In this document: positions 1 through 6,872 of the stretch, piece by piece
Layout: every line of letters begins with the position of its first letter
How positions within the stretch are numbered: the first letter of the stretch is position 1
From: Clostridium sp. CAG:167
GTDB lineage: Bacteria; Bacillota; Clostridia; Lachnospirales; Lachnospiraceae
Length of the DNA stretch: 9,680 nucleotides
Direction of reading: 5' to 3'
Assembly (NCBI GenBank): GCA_000433735.1
Contig: HF998327.1
Coordinates: forward strand, 15,531-25,210
Position numbers and translations under genes: made by a program
The notes under the pieces: model-generated
Told to the model about the DNA's origin: nothing
What the model saw: only the letters and a program-made list of their open reading frames with translations
The model's database searches: none

Positions 1-1251
1 TGCGGCACCCAGACCGTATCCCATCGTTCCCATTCCACCGGAAGTAAGGAGATGTCTTGGTTTACGGTATTTATAATACTGAGCCGCCCACATCTGATGC
101 TGGCCTACATCTGTAGTCACAATAGTATCATCGTCTGTCAGCGCATCAATTCTCTCAATAACATAAGGACCTGTCAAACTTTCATGATTATATTCCATCG
201 GCATAGCTTCTTTTCTAGCCATTACTTTCTCAATCCAGTTTTTGTGATACTGCTGTTCCAGTTTTTTATTCAATATTTCAAGAACCGATTTCAGATCACC
301 AACAATAGAATAATCTACCTGAATATTTTTATTTACCTCAGCCGCATCAATGTCAATATGGACAATTTTTGCATTATAAGCAAATTTTTTGGCATTACCT
401 GTAACTCGGTCCGAAAATCTTGCTCCCAGCACGATCAAAAGATCACACTCTGTTACACTGAGGTTGGATGCCTTTGTTCCGTGCATTCCAAGCATACCTG
501 TGTAATAATCATCTGTGCCGTCAAATGCTCCTTTTCCCATAAGGGAATCCGTTACCGGTGCATCCACTTTTTTCACGAAATCTTTCAACTCAGCTGCCGC
601 ACCGGAAATAACTGCACCGCCGCCTACAAAGATCATCGGTTTTTCTGACTCTTTGATGGCCTTAATCACGTTTTCAATATCATTCTGGTCAATGGTGTCT
701 ACCTTTCTCTGAATAATCTCCGGTGACTTCGGCTCAAACTCTGCCACTGCAGAAGTAACATCTTTGGTCACATCTACCAATACCGGTCCCGGTCTGCCTG
801 TCTGGGCAATAGAAAATGCTCTGCGCATGGTAGCCGCCAGATCTTCTATGTTCTTTACGATAAAACTATGTTTTGTTATTGGCATAGTAACACCTGCAAT
901 GTCTACTTCCTGGAAAGAATCTTTTCCCAATGCAGGCACTGCCACATTACAGGTAATAGCAACCATTGGAACCGAATCCATATACGCAGTAGCAATACCT
1001 GTGACCAGGTTTGTCGCTCCCGGTCCACTGGTAGCCATACAGACTCCAACTTTTCCTGTTGCTCTGGCATATCCGTCTGCTGCATGGGATGCTCCCTGCT
1101 CATGGGAAGTCAGAATATGATGGATTCTGTCCTGATAGCGGTACAACTCATCATATACATTCAGGATCGTTCCTCCCGGATAACCAAAAACAGTATCAAC
1201 ACCTTGTTCCAACAGACACTCAATAATAATCTGAGATCCATTTAACTGCAT
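1..1251 (-). CDS. ilvB: Acetolactate synthase large subunit, 3' end cut by window edge
   Basis: Catalyses the thiamine-diphosphate-dependent condensation of pyruvate to acetolactate (or with 2-ketobutyrate to acetohydroxybutyrate), the first common step of valine, leucine and isoleucine synthesis. Translating the open frame from the ATG at 1251 gives 417 residues with no stop. The family is about 560 residues, so roughly 140 are missing. Visible signs are the N-terminal motif VFGYPGG (residues 21-27), the catalytic glutamate of the SHEQGASH motif (Glu51), the ATSGPGATN motif near residue 73, a middle FAD-type domain, and the start of the C-terminal ThDP domain (TTDVGQHQMW, then GGMGTMGYGLGAA at the edge). 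The GDG metal/ThDP motif would lie just outside. A purine-rich GAGG ribosome site precedes the ATG. The gene starts 37 bases after ilvD, with no terminator between, so it is third in the leuB-ilvD-ilvB operon. No ilvN regulatory subunit is visible in the window. Confidence 0.96.
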   Translation of the reverse strand, partial: MQLNGSQIIIECLLEQGVDTVFGYPGGTILNVYDELYRYQDRIHHILTSHEQGASHAADGYARATGKVGVCMATSGPGATNLVTGIATAYMDSVPMVAITCNVAVPALGKDSFQEVDIAGVTMPITKHSFIVKNIEDLAATMRRAFSIAQTGRPGPVLVDVTKDVTSAVAEFEPKSPEIIQRKVDTIDQNDIENVIKAIKESEKPMIFVGGGAVISGAAAELKDFVKKVDAPVTDSLMGKGAFDGTDDYYTGMLGMHGTKASNLSVTECDLLIVLGARFSDRVTGNAKKFAYNAKIVHIDIDAAEVNKNIQVDYSIVGDLKSVLEILNKKLEQQYHKNWIEKVMARKEAMPMEYNHESLTGPYVIERIDALTDDDTIVTTDVGQHQMWAAQYYKYRKPRHLLTSGGMGTMGYGLGAA

Positions 1252-1288
1252 TCTCTGCACCTCTTTCTCCGTATTCTATGAATAAAGT

Positions 1289-2947
1289 TTATTTCAAAAT
1301 TGCTCCTGTGCTTCCACTGGTAACCATATTCGCATATCTCTTTAAATATCCGCTGTTAACTTTAGGCTCCCGTGGCTGCCATTTTTTCTTTCTTTCAGCC
1401 AGTTCTTCATCTGACACCTCTACATTTAATGTATTTTCAGGAATATTGATCTTAATGATATCTCCCTCTTCCACCAATGCGATCGGTCCGCCAACAGCTG
1501 CCTCCGGAGATACATGCCCAATGGACGCTCCTCTGGATGCTCCTGAGAAACGGCCATCTGTAATCAATGCGACGGAAGAACCTAATCCCATGCCTGCGAT
1601 AGCGGAGGTAGGATTCAGCATTTCACGCATACCAGGACCTCCCTTTGGTCCCTCATAACGGATCACTACTACATCACCTGCTACGATCTTACCACCTTTA
1701 ATAGCAGCAATCGCATCCTCTTCGCAGTCAAATACTCTGGCCGGTCCTTCATGTACCATCATTTCAGGTACAACAGCAGATCTTTTTACAACACCGGAAT
1801 CTGGAGCAATATTACCCTTCAATACGGCAATTCCACCAGTCTCACTGTAAGGGTTATCAATCGGTCGGATCACTTCCGGATCACGATTGTATACATGTTC
1901 GATATTCTCTCCTACCGTCTTTCCTGTAGCAGTCATACAGTCTGTATAAAGAAGTCCCTTCTTATTCAACTCATTCATAACAGCGTACACACCTCCAGCC
2001 TCATTCAGCTGTTCCATATATGTGTGTCCTGCTGGTGCCAGATGACAAAGGTTAGGTGTCTTGGCACTAATCTCATTGGCAATGTCCAGATTCAATTTAA
2101 CACCTGCTTCATGGGCAATGGCCGGCAGATGAAGCATTGTATTGGTAGAACATCCAAGTGCCATATCCACTGTCATGGCATTCATAAACGCTTTTTCCGT
2201 CATAATATCTCTTGGACGGATATTTCTGCGGTACATTTCCATTACTTGCATACCGGCATGTTTTGCCAGTTTAATACGTTCTGAATATACAGCCGGAATC
2301 GTTCCATTTCCCTGCAGTCCCATGCCGATTGCCTCGGTAAGGCAGTTCATGGAGTTTGCTGTGTACATACCGGAACAAGATCCACAGGTAGGACATGCGT
2401 GACTCACAAAATCATCTACCTGCTCTTCTGTCATTTTACCGGCCGCATGAGCACCTACTGCCTCAAACATACTGGACAGAGAGGTTCTCTTTCCCTGTAC
2501 ATGACCTGCCAGCATTGGACCACCACTGACAAATACTGTAGGTACATTCACTCTGGCTGCCGCCATCAGCAGTCCCGGTACATTCTTATCACAGTTTGGC
2601 ACCATAACCAATGCATCAAAGGCATGGGCCATTGCCATACACTCTGTAGAATCTGCAATCAGATCTCTTGTTACGAGAGAATACTTCATTCCTACATGCC
2701 CCATGGCAATTCCATCACACACTGCGATTGCCGGGAACACAACAGGTGTTCCACCAGCCATAGCAACGCCCAGCTTAACTGCTTCTACTATCTTATCCAG
2801 ATTCATATGCCCCGGTACGATCTCATTATAAGAACTGACAATACCTACTAACGGCTTATCCATTTCTTCTTTTGTCATTCCCAGCGCATTAAACAAAGAA
2901 CGCTGAGGAGCTGTCTGCATTCCTTTTTTTACTGAATCACTTTTCAT
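1289..2947 (-). CDS. ilvD: Dihydroxyacid dehydratase
   Basis: Dehydrates 2,3-dihydroxy-isovalerate and 2,3-dihydroxy-3-methylvalerate to the 2-keto acids that precede valine/leucine and isoleucine. The product is 552 residues, normal for the family. The start is the ATG at 2947 (MKSDSVKKG), because GGAGG lies 8 bases upstream. The frame stays open for another 35 codons, but that extension runs into the end of leuB. Iron-sulphur and Mg-site motifs are visible: VCDGIAMGH (76-84), NCDKNVPG (118-125, Cys119), SGGPMLAG (141-148) and HACPTCGSCSGMYTANSMNC (183-202, Cys191 the likely cluster ligand). At residues 45-47 it reads PGH, as in the E. coli enzyme, where the [2Fe-2S] plant-type enzymes have a cysteine. 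An oxygen-labile [4Fe-4S] type is therefore inferred. The related sugar-acid dehydratase Edd is less likely because of the ilvB and leuB neighbours. Confidence 0.97.
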   Translation of the reverse strand: MKSDSVKKGMQTAPQRSLFNALGMTKEEMDKPLVGIVSSYNEIVPGHMNLDKIVEAVKLGVAMAGGTPVVFPAIAVCDGIAMGHVGMKYSLVTRDLIADSTECMAMAHAFDALVMVPNCDKNVPGLLMAAARVNVPTVFVSGGPMLAGHVQGKRTSLSSMFEAVGAHAAGKMTEEQVDDFVSHACPTCGSCSGMYTANSMNCLTEAIGMGLQGNGTIPAVYSERIKLAKHAGMQVMEMYRRNIRPRDIMTEKAFMNAMTVDMALGCSTNTMLHLPAIAHEAGVKLNLDIANEISAKTPNLCHLAPAGHTYMEQLNEAGGVYAVMNELNKKGLLYTDCMTATGKTVGENIEHVYNRDPEVIRPIDNPYSETGGIAVLKGNIAPDSGVVKRSAVVPEMMVHEGPARVFDCEEDAIAAIKGGKIVAGDVVVIRYEGPKGGPGMREMLNPTSAIAGMGLGSSVALITDGRFSGASRGASIGHVSPEAAVGGPIALVEEGDIIKINIPENTLNVEVSDEELAERKKKWQPREPKVNSGYLKRYANMVTSGSTGAILK

Positions 2948-2975
2948 TCTCTTTTCCTCCTGTCTGTTGCCCGGT

Positions 2976-4061
2976 TTACTGAATTTCAGCTGCAATAGCA
3001 TCGCCCATCTCTTTTGTTCCAAGCATAGTCTTGCCTTCGTCCATAATATCAACCGTTCTTAGTCCTTTTTTCAAAACAGCTTTTACTGCATTTTCTACGG
3101 CATCCGCTTCTTTTTGCAGATCAAAGGAGTAACGCAGCATCATTGCCGCTGATAAAATCGTAGCAATCGGATTTGCTTTATTCTGTCCCGCAATATCCGG
3201 TGCTGAACCGTGACTTGGCTCATACATACCAAAGGTGCCTTCGCCAAGACTTGCTGAGGACAACATTCCCAATGATCCGGAGACCATGCTGGCTTCATCC
3301 GACAAAATGTCACCAAACATATTCTCTGTCAAAATCACATCAAACTGTTTTGGATCTCTGACAATCTGCATGGCACAAGCATCCACAAGCATTTCTGTTA
3401 ATTCTACTTCCGGGTAATCCTTAGCCACTTCTCTGACTACCTTGCTCCAAAGTCTGGAAGAATCCAACACATTGGCCTTATCCACACTGCAGACTTTTTT
3501 ATTTCTCTTCATGGCAATGTCAAAAGCAGACATGGCAATACGGCGAATTTCATTTTCATCATACTTCAGTGTATCTACCGCTGTCATAACGCCGTCTATC
3601 TCTTTTGTATAACGGTCTCCAAAATACAGGCCACCTGTTAATTCTCTGGCGAAAATAAAGTTAAAGCCGCCCTCTACAATCTCATCCTTCAACGGACAAG
3701 CCCCACTTAATTCTTCAAATAAAACTGCAGGACGCAGATTGCAGAACAACCCCAATCCTTTTCTTATCTTCAAAAGTCCCGCTTCCGGTCTTTTGTCCGG
3801 TGGCAGATTATACCAGCTGTCCACACCGACTCGTCCCCCTACAGAACCAAGCAGAATAGAATCACTTTTTCCTGCTCTTTCCAGAGTCTCATCTGTCAGC
3901 GGTTCTCCATAAGCATCAATGGAACATCCGCCCATCAGCAGTTCTTCATAATCAAATTCGTGTCCATAAACACTTGCCACTTTATCCAGCACTTTCTTTG
4001 CTTCTGTGACAATTTCTGGTCCAATTCCGTCTCCCGGAATCACCGCGATATTGTATTTCAT
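2976..4061 (-). CDS. leuB: 3-isopropylmalate dehydrogenase
   Basis: Oxidises and decarboxylates 3-isopropylmalate to 2-ketoisocaproate with NAD, the third dedicated step of leucine synthesis, in the cytosol. The product is 361 residues, full length for the family. The start is the ATG at 4061, with GGGAGGT six bases upstream. Key residues in family order are visible: IPGDGIGPE (8-16), the substrate arginines Arg100, Arg110 and Arg139, Tyr146 in ELTGGLYFG, Lys195, and the metal-binding aspartates Asp227, Asp251 and Asp255 (NMFGDILSDE). The adenine loop HGSAPDIAGQNKANP carries the Asp typical of NAD rather than NADP use. This separates LeuB from isocitrate dehydrogenase. It is the first gene of the operon; ilvD starts 28 bases after its stop. 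Its promoter overlaps the terminator of the chemoreceptor gene upstream, leaving a leader of only about 30 bases. Confidence 0.97.
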   Translation of the reverse strand: MKYNIAVIPGDGIGPEIVTEAKKVLDKVASVYGHEFDYEELLMGGCSIDAYGEPLTDETLERAGKSDSILLGSVGGRVGVDSWYNLPPDKRPEAGLLKIRKGLGLFCNLRPAVLFEELSGACPLKDEIVEGGFNFIFARELTGGLYFGDRYTKEIDGVMTAVDTLKYDENEIRRIAMSAFDIAMKRNKKVCSVDKANVLDSSRLWSKVVREVAKDYPEVELTEMLVDACAMQIVRDPKQFDVILTENMFGDILSDEASMVSGSLGMLSSASLGEGTFGMYEPSHGSAPDIAGQNKANPIATILSAAMMLRYSFDLQKEADAVENAVKAVLKKGLRTVDIMDEGKTMLGTKEMGDAIAAEIQ

Positions 4062-4097
4062 ATATTACCTCCCGATAATAGGTATTTCATTCTTCCT

Positions 4098-4127
4098 AGT
4101 ATAATGCAAAAGGGCACAGCCTGTCAA
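4098..4127 (-). promoter_or_regulatory. Sigma-A promoter of the leuB-ilvD-ilvB operon
   Basis: On the minus strand a perfect -35 TTGACA (4127-4122) is followed by an 18-base spacer and the -10 TATACT (4103-4098, 5 of 6 matches). Transcription would begin near 4091, giving a leader of about 30 bases before the leuB ATG. The -35 lies in the loop of the chemoreceptor terminator, and the 3' arm of that hairpin forms part of the spacer. The leader is too short for a T-box or a peptide attenuator, and I see no CodY-like box. Confidence 0.75.
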
Positions 4128-4140
4128 GTCAGCTGTGCCC
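4108..4140 (-). terminator. Rho-independent terminator of the chemoreceptor gene
   Basis: A perfect 9-bp inverted repeat, GGGCACAGC (4140-4132 on the minus strand) with GCTGTGCCC (4120-4112), has an 11-base loop and is followed on the minus strand by TTTT (4111-4108). It begins 8 bases after the chemoreceptor stop codon. The T tract is short, so termination may be incomplete. The loop contains the -35 of the next operon. Confidence 0.85.
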
Positions 4141-4147
4141 TGCAAAA

Positions 4148-5863
4148 TTAGTCTTCTAAAACAAATTTTTCAATCAATTCTTTCATGGTTACCGCCTGAG
4201 CTGACAATTCTTCACTGGTTGCAGATGTCTCCTGGGCATTGGCTGAATTAGCCTCTACTACATCGGAAATCTGTTCGACGCCCTGTTCTGCCTGTTTCAT
4301 TGTATCCATCTGTCCACGGGATACATCACTGAGTTCTTTGGCTGATGCCGCTACTTTCTTCATTCCATCCACAACTGTTTCAATGGATTGCGTTACATGG
4401 ACAGCGGCCTCACTACCCTCTCTTACAACCTGAATAGAACCATTGATCAACTCGCTTGTATCAACTGCAGACTGCGCACTCTGCTCTGCCAGACTGCGGA
4501 TCTGGTCCGCCACAACAGCAAATCCTTTTCCGGCCTCTCCTGCTCTTGCGGCCTCAATCGCTGCATTCAATGACAACAGGTTTGTCTGGCTGGCGATATC
4601 TTCAATATCAGCAATAATATTTACAATCTGCTTGGATGTCTCATCAATTCTTCCAATAATCTCAATCAGACCATTAATCTCTTCACGACTCCGGTCTGCT
4701 TCCTGCGCATATTTATAAGCCAGTTCATAACTTTCATTCATTCTTGTGGCTGCCTGCTCAGCACCGTTTGCCACATCTGTAACCGTTGCCTGCAATTCCT
4801 CAATGGCAGCTGCCTGCTCGGATGCGCCTTCTGCCAGTTCTACAGAAGCCTCCGCCAGGTTCTGTGAACCTGCTGAAACCTGGGAAGATGCCTCATTGAT
4901 CTTGTGCATGACATCATTCATCTGTCTCTTCAACTGCCGCATTGCCTGTAACAATCCGGCAAAATCTCCTGTGTACTTATCCTCTAGCTCTGTATGGGCT
5001 GAATAATCGCCTTCTGCCATTTTGTTCAATACTTCATCTGCATCCGTAATGATCAAACGAAGATCACCTGCCATACCGGCAACCACTTCATTCATCTCGG
5101 CAATTTCATCTTTCTTATCCATCTGTGGGAAGTCGGATGTAAGATCCCCCTTGGCAAATGTCTGCAAACGGTCTTTCAATGCATCCAGCGGTTTTGTAAT
5201 GCCATTTGCAATACGTTTTCCAAGTTTTTCTGACATTAGGAAAGCAAACACAGAAAGGACCAGAACAAGTACAATACATATGTAAGATATAATCTTCATA
5301 CGGTTGCTGAAGCTGTCTCCCTCCGTCACCTTTATATTCATAAGTTGTACCATATCCTTATAAATTTCATCATACTTTGGTGCCAGTTCCTTATCATCTT
5401 TCTGTTGAGCCAGTTTTCTGTTCATAGAATCACCACTGGTTCCCATAGATACAATTTCCTCTATGTTTGTCCAGTAGTCTTTCAGTTCAGTATCTATCTT
5501 ATTATAAACATCCAGTTCTGCCTGCGCATTAATGTTTTCTTTCAATGTTGGCCAATACTGCTCAAAGGCTTTCTTTTTATCCTTCTGTGCCTGCACAAAC
5601 TCTGATACCTGGTCATCATCTGAATAAGCAATAGCTGCACGGGCCGCACTACGAGCCTCCGAAAAAGTTACCATCGCTTTTCCAATATCTCCCTGAACAA
5701 AACCATATTCATCCAATGCTCCGGAATATTTCTTGGTAAGCCCAAACATTATAATAACAGAAATCACAATGGCTACCACAGCAATCCCTGTAGTAAAACG
5801 AAAACTCATCTGCAATCTTTTTCTTATCATATAATGATTAAATTTCGACTGTTTCTTTTTCAT
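4148..5863 (-). CDS. Methyl-accepting chemotaxis protein with 4-helix-bundle sensor and tandem HAMP
   Basis: A transmembrane chemoreceptor of 571 residues that would signal to CheA/CheW. Domains in order: a basic N-tail; transmembrane helix 1 (about 24-42); an extracytoplasmic, Lys/Asp/Glu-rich region of about 145 residues predicted as a four-helix bundle (4HB_MCP type); transmembrane helix 2 (about 191-210); HAMP (about 211-264, with ITKPLDAL and GDLTSD); a second HAMP-like unit (about 272-322, MAEGDYSAH); and a long coiled-coil signalling domain. The hairpin tip carries the invariant kinase-control motif, QTNLLSLNAAIEAARAGE (426-443) then GKGFAVVADQIRSLA. There is no C-terminal NWETF-like CheR-tethering peptide; it ends KFVLED. 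The start at 5863 has AAGGAGGT ten bases upstream. The ligand cannot be told from the sequence. It follows the metal permease by 51 bases and appears to have its own promoter. Confidence 0.96.
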   Translation of the reverse strand: MKKKQSKFNHYMIRKRLQMSFRFTTGIAVVAIVISVIIMFGLTKKYSGALDEYGFVQGDIGKAMVTFSEARSAARAAIAYSDDDQVSEFVQAQKDKKKAFEQYWPTLKENINAQAELDVYNKIDTELKDYWTNIEEIVSMGTSGDSMNRKLAQQKDDKELAPKYDEIYKDMVQLMNIKVTEGDSFSNRMKIISYICIVLVLVLSVFAFLMSEKLGKRIANGITKPLDALKDRLQTFAKGDLTSDFPQMDKKDEIAEMNEVVAGMAGDLRLIITDADEVLNKMAEGDYSAHTELEDKYTGDFAGLLQAMRQLKRQMNDVMHKINEASSQVSAGSQNLAEASVELAEGASEQAAAIEELQATVTDVANGAEQAATRMNESYELAYKYAQEADRSREEINGLIEIIGRIDETSKQIVNIIADIEDIASQTNLLSLNAAIEAARAGEAGKGFAVVADQIRSLAEQSAQSAVDTSELINGSIQVVREGSEAAVHVTQSIETVVDGMKKVAASAKELSDVSRGQMDTMKQAEQGVEQISDVVEANSANAQETSATSEELSAQAVTMKELIEKFVLED

Positions 5864-5906
5864 TATACAATTACCTCCTTCGTTGTTTCTTATTTACATA
5901 TTATTA

Positions 5907-5935
5907 ACTATATATCAAAATCTCAGATCTGTAAA
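5907..5935 (-). promoter_or_regulatory. Putative sigma-A promoter of the chemoreceptor gene
   Basis: Minus strand TTTACA (5935-5930, 5 of 6) is followed by a 17-base spacer and TATAGT (5912-5907, 5 of 6). The -35 and most of the spacer lie in the last codons of the permease gene. The start point would be near 5900, about 37 bases before the ATG. No sigma-D/FliA motility promoter (TAAA, 15 bases, GCCGATAT) is visible. There is no terminator between the permease and this gene, so read-through is also possible. Confidence 0.55.
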
Positions 5936-6772
5936 GTCTAACAAAATTCCTGTCAGCACACTGGCAGCGTATACATAGCCTAAAATCGCCAGATTATGCC
6001 GCGGATGTTTTTTATTCATGCGGAACATGACAAGCATACCAATACCGGCTCCCGCCATAAGACCCGTGATCATAGGTCCCGCCCCGATCACACCTTTTAC
6101 ATACAATTCTGTGATTACAACTGAGGCTGCACAGTTTGGGATCAGGCCAACAATTCCGGCAATCAGTTCACCCACTACCGGCATATTGGTAAAAAGCATG
6201 GCCAGCTTATCTTCTCCCACGCCATGAAGGACCAGGTTCAAGATTAAAGTGATCAAAAAAATGAAGAGTGTAATATGAAGGGTATGATGAATCGTAGATT
6301 TCAAAATTCCTTCATCACATTTACAATGTTCACTTTCACACATACTGTGAATATCCTTGTACCGTATTTCTTTATGAATGATTTCATGAAAAATAAAGTC
6401 CAGGATAAACCCAAACACTACTGCCACAGCAAACTTGAAAGCCAAAATTTTAATTATTGTCAGAACCGGTACTGCTTCTGAAATAAATATAGGCACCATC
6501 TCATCCGAAGTAGAGATAAAAACTGCCGCAATCGTTCCTGCTGTAACCAGTCCTCCTGAATACAGATTGGCAGCCGCTGCTGAAAAACCACACTGAGGGA
6601 ACACCCCAAGCATTCCTCCAAACAGCGGTCCAAGTCTGCCGGCCCGGCGGATCAACGCCTGTGTTTTTGTGCCTGTTTTGTGCTCCAGCCACTCCATAAA
6701 CCAATAAGTAACAAACAAAAAAGGAACCAGTTTTAATGTGTCAATCACAGCATCCAATAGAATTTCTGTCAT
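5915..6772 (-). CDS. Putative metal/arsenic exporter-type permease (ArsP_2 / 'putative manganese transporter' family)
   Basis: An integral membrane protein of 285 residues with about eight to ten hydrophobic segments. I recognise the pattern of the family called ArsP_2, also named arsenic efflux protein or putative manganese transporter; the substrate is not established from the sequence. The protein is an internal duplication. Residues 48-80 (GPLFGGMLGVFPQCGFSAAA and what follows) match residues 201-233 (GELIAGIVGLIPNC and what follows), each half having a Pro-x-Cys motif (Cys61, Cys214) in a helix and a downstream Gly-rich helix. The two halves are joined by a loop rich in metal ligands (His129, His133, His142, Cys145, His149, Cys150, Cys152, then a His cluster at 162-166). 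The start at 6772 has AAGGAGAT 7 bases upstream. It follows the fakA terminator and precedes the chemoreceptor on the same strand. Confidence 0.85.
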   Translation of the reverse strand: MTEILLDAVIDTLKLVPFLFVTYWFMEWLEHKTGTKTQALIRRAGRLGPLFGGMLGVFPQCGFSAAAANLYSGGLVTAGTIAAVFISTSDEMVPIFISEAVPVLTIIKILAFKFAVAVVFGFILDFIFHEIIHKEIRYKDIHSMCESEHCKCDEGILKSTIHHTLHITLFIFLITLILNLVLHGVGEDKLAMLFTNMPVVGELIAGIVGLIPNCAASVVITELYVKGVIGAGPMITGLMAGAGIGMLVMFRMNKKHPRHNLAILGYVYAASVLTGILLDFTDLRF

Positions 6773-6795
6773 GGCATATCTCCTTATTTTTCCAC

Positions 6796-6851
6796 AGATT
6801 AAAAGAATACTTCCTCTGCCCCGTCAAAGCGGACTGCAAAAAGAAGTATCC
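6796..6851 (-). terminator. Terminator after fakA
   Basis: On the minus strand GGATACTTC (6851-6843) pairs with GAAGTATTC (6813-6805): nine pairs including one G-U that exists only in minus-strand RNA. The loop is 29 bases and contains a smaller CCG/CGG pairing. A TTTTAATCT tract follows. It lies 21 bases past the fakA stop codon. The long loop makes it weaker than the other terminators here. Confidence 0.6.
6798..6827 (-). promoter_or_regulatory. Putative sigma-A promoter of the permease gene
   Basis: Minus strand TTGACG (6827-6822, 5 of 6) is followed by an 18-base spacer and TTTAAT (6803-6798, 5 of 6). Transcription would start near 6791, about 19 bases before the ATG, leaving just room for the ribosome site. 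As before leuB, the -35 sits in the loop of the preceding gene's terminator. The leader is very short, so this call is tentative. Confidence 0.45.
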
Positions 6852-6872
6852 CCCATTGATTTTTTCAGTCTT

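Noticed and set aside
52..2851. Several plus-strand open frames of 60-200 codons opposite ilvB and ilvD
   Set aside because: They mirror the codon pattern of the real minus-strand genes, have low-complexity Cys/His/Ser-rich products, and lack ribosome sites.
2948..3052. Upstream in-frame extension of ilvD by 35 codons
   Set aside because: It overlaps the last codons of leuB, has no ribosome site, and adds residues unlike the family; the ATG at 2947 has a strong GGAGG.
4062..4147. T-box riboswitch or leader-peptide attenuator before leuB
   Set aside because: The gap is only 86 bases, it is filled by the terminator and promoter, and no T-box sequence or run of Leu/Val/Ile codons is present.
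5864..5914. Motility sigma factor (FliA/SigD) promoter for the chemoreceptor
   Set aside because: A TAAA is present, but no GCCGATAT-like -10 lies about 15 bases downstream; a sigma-A-like pair fits better.
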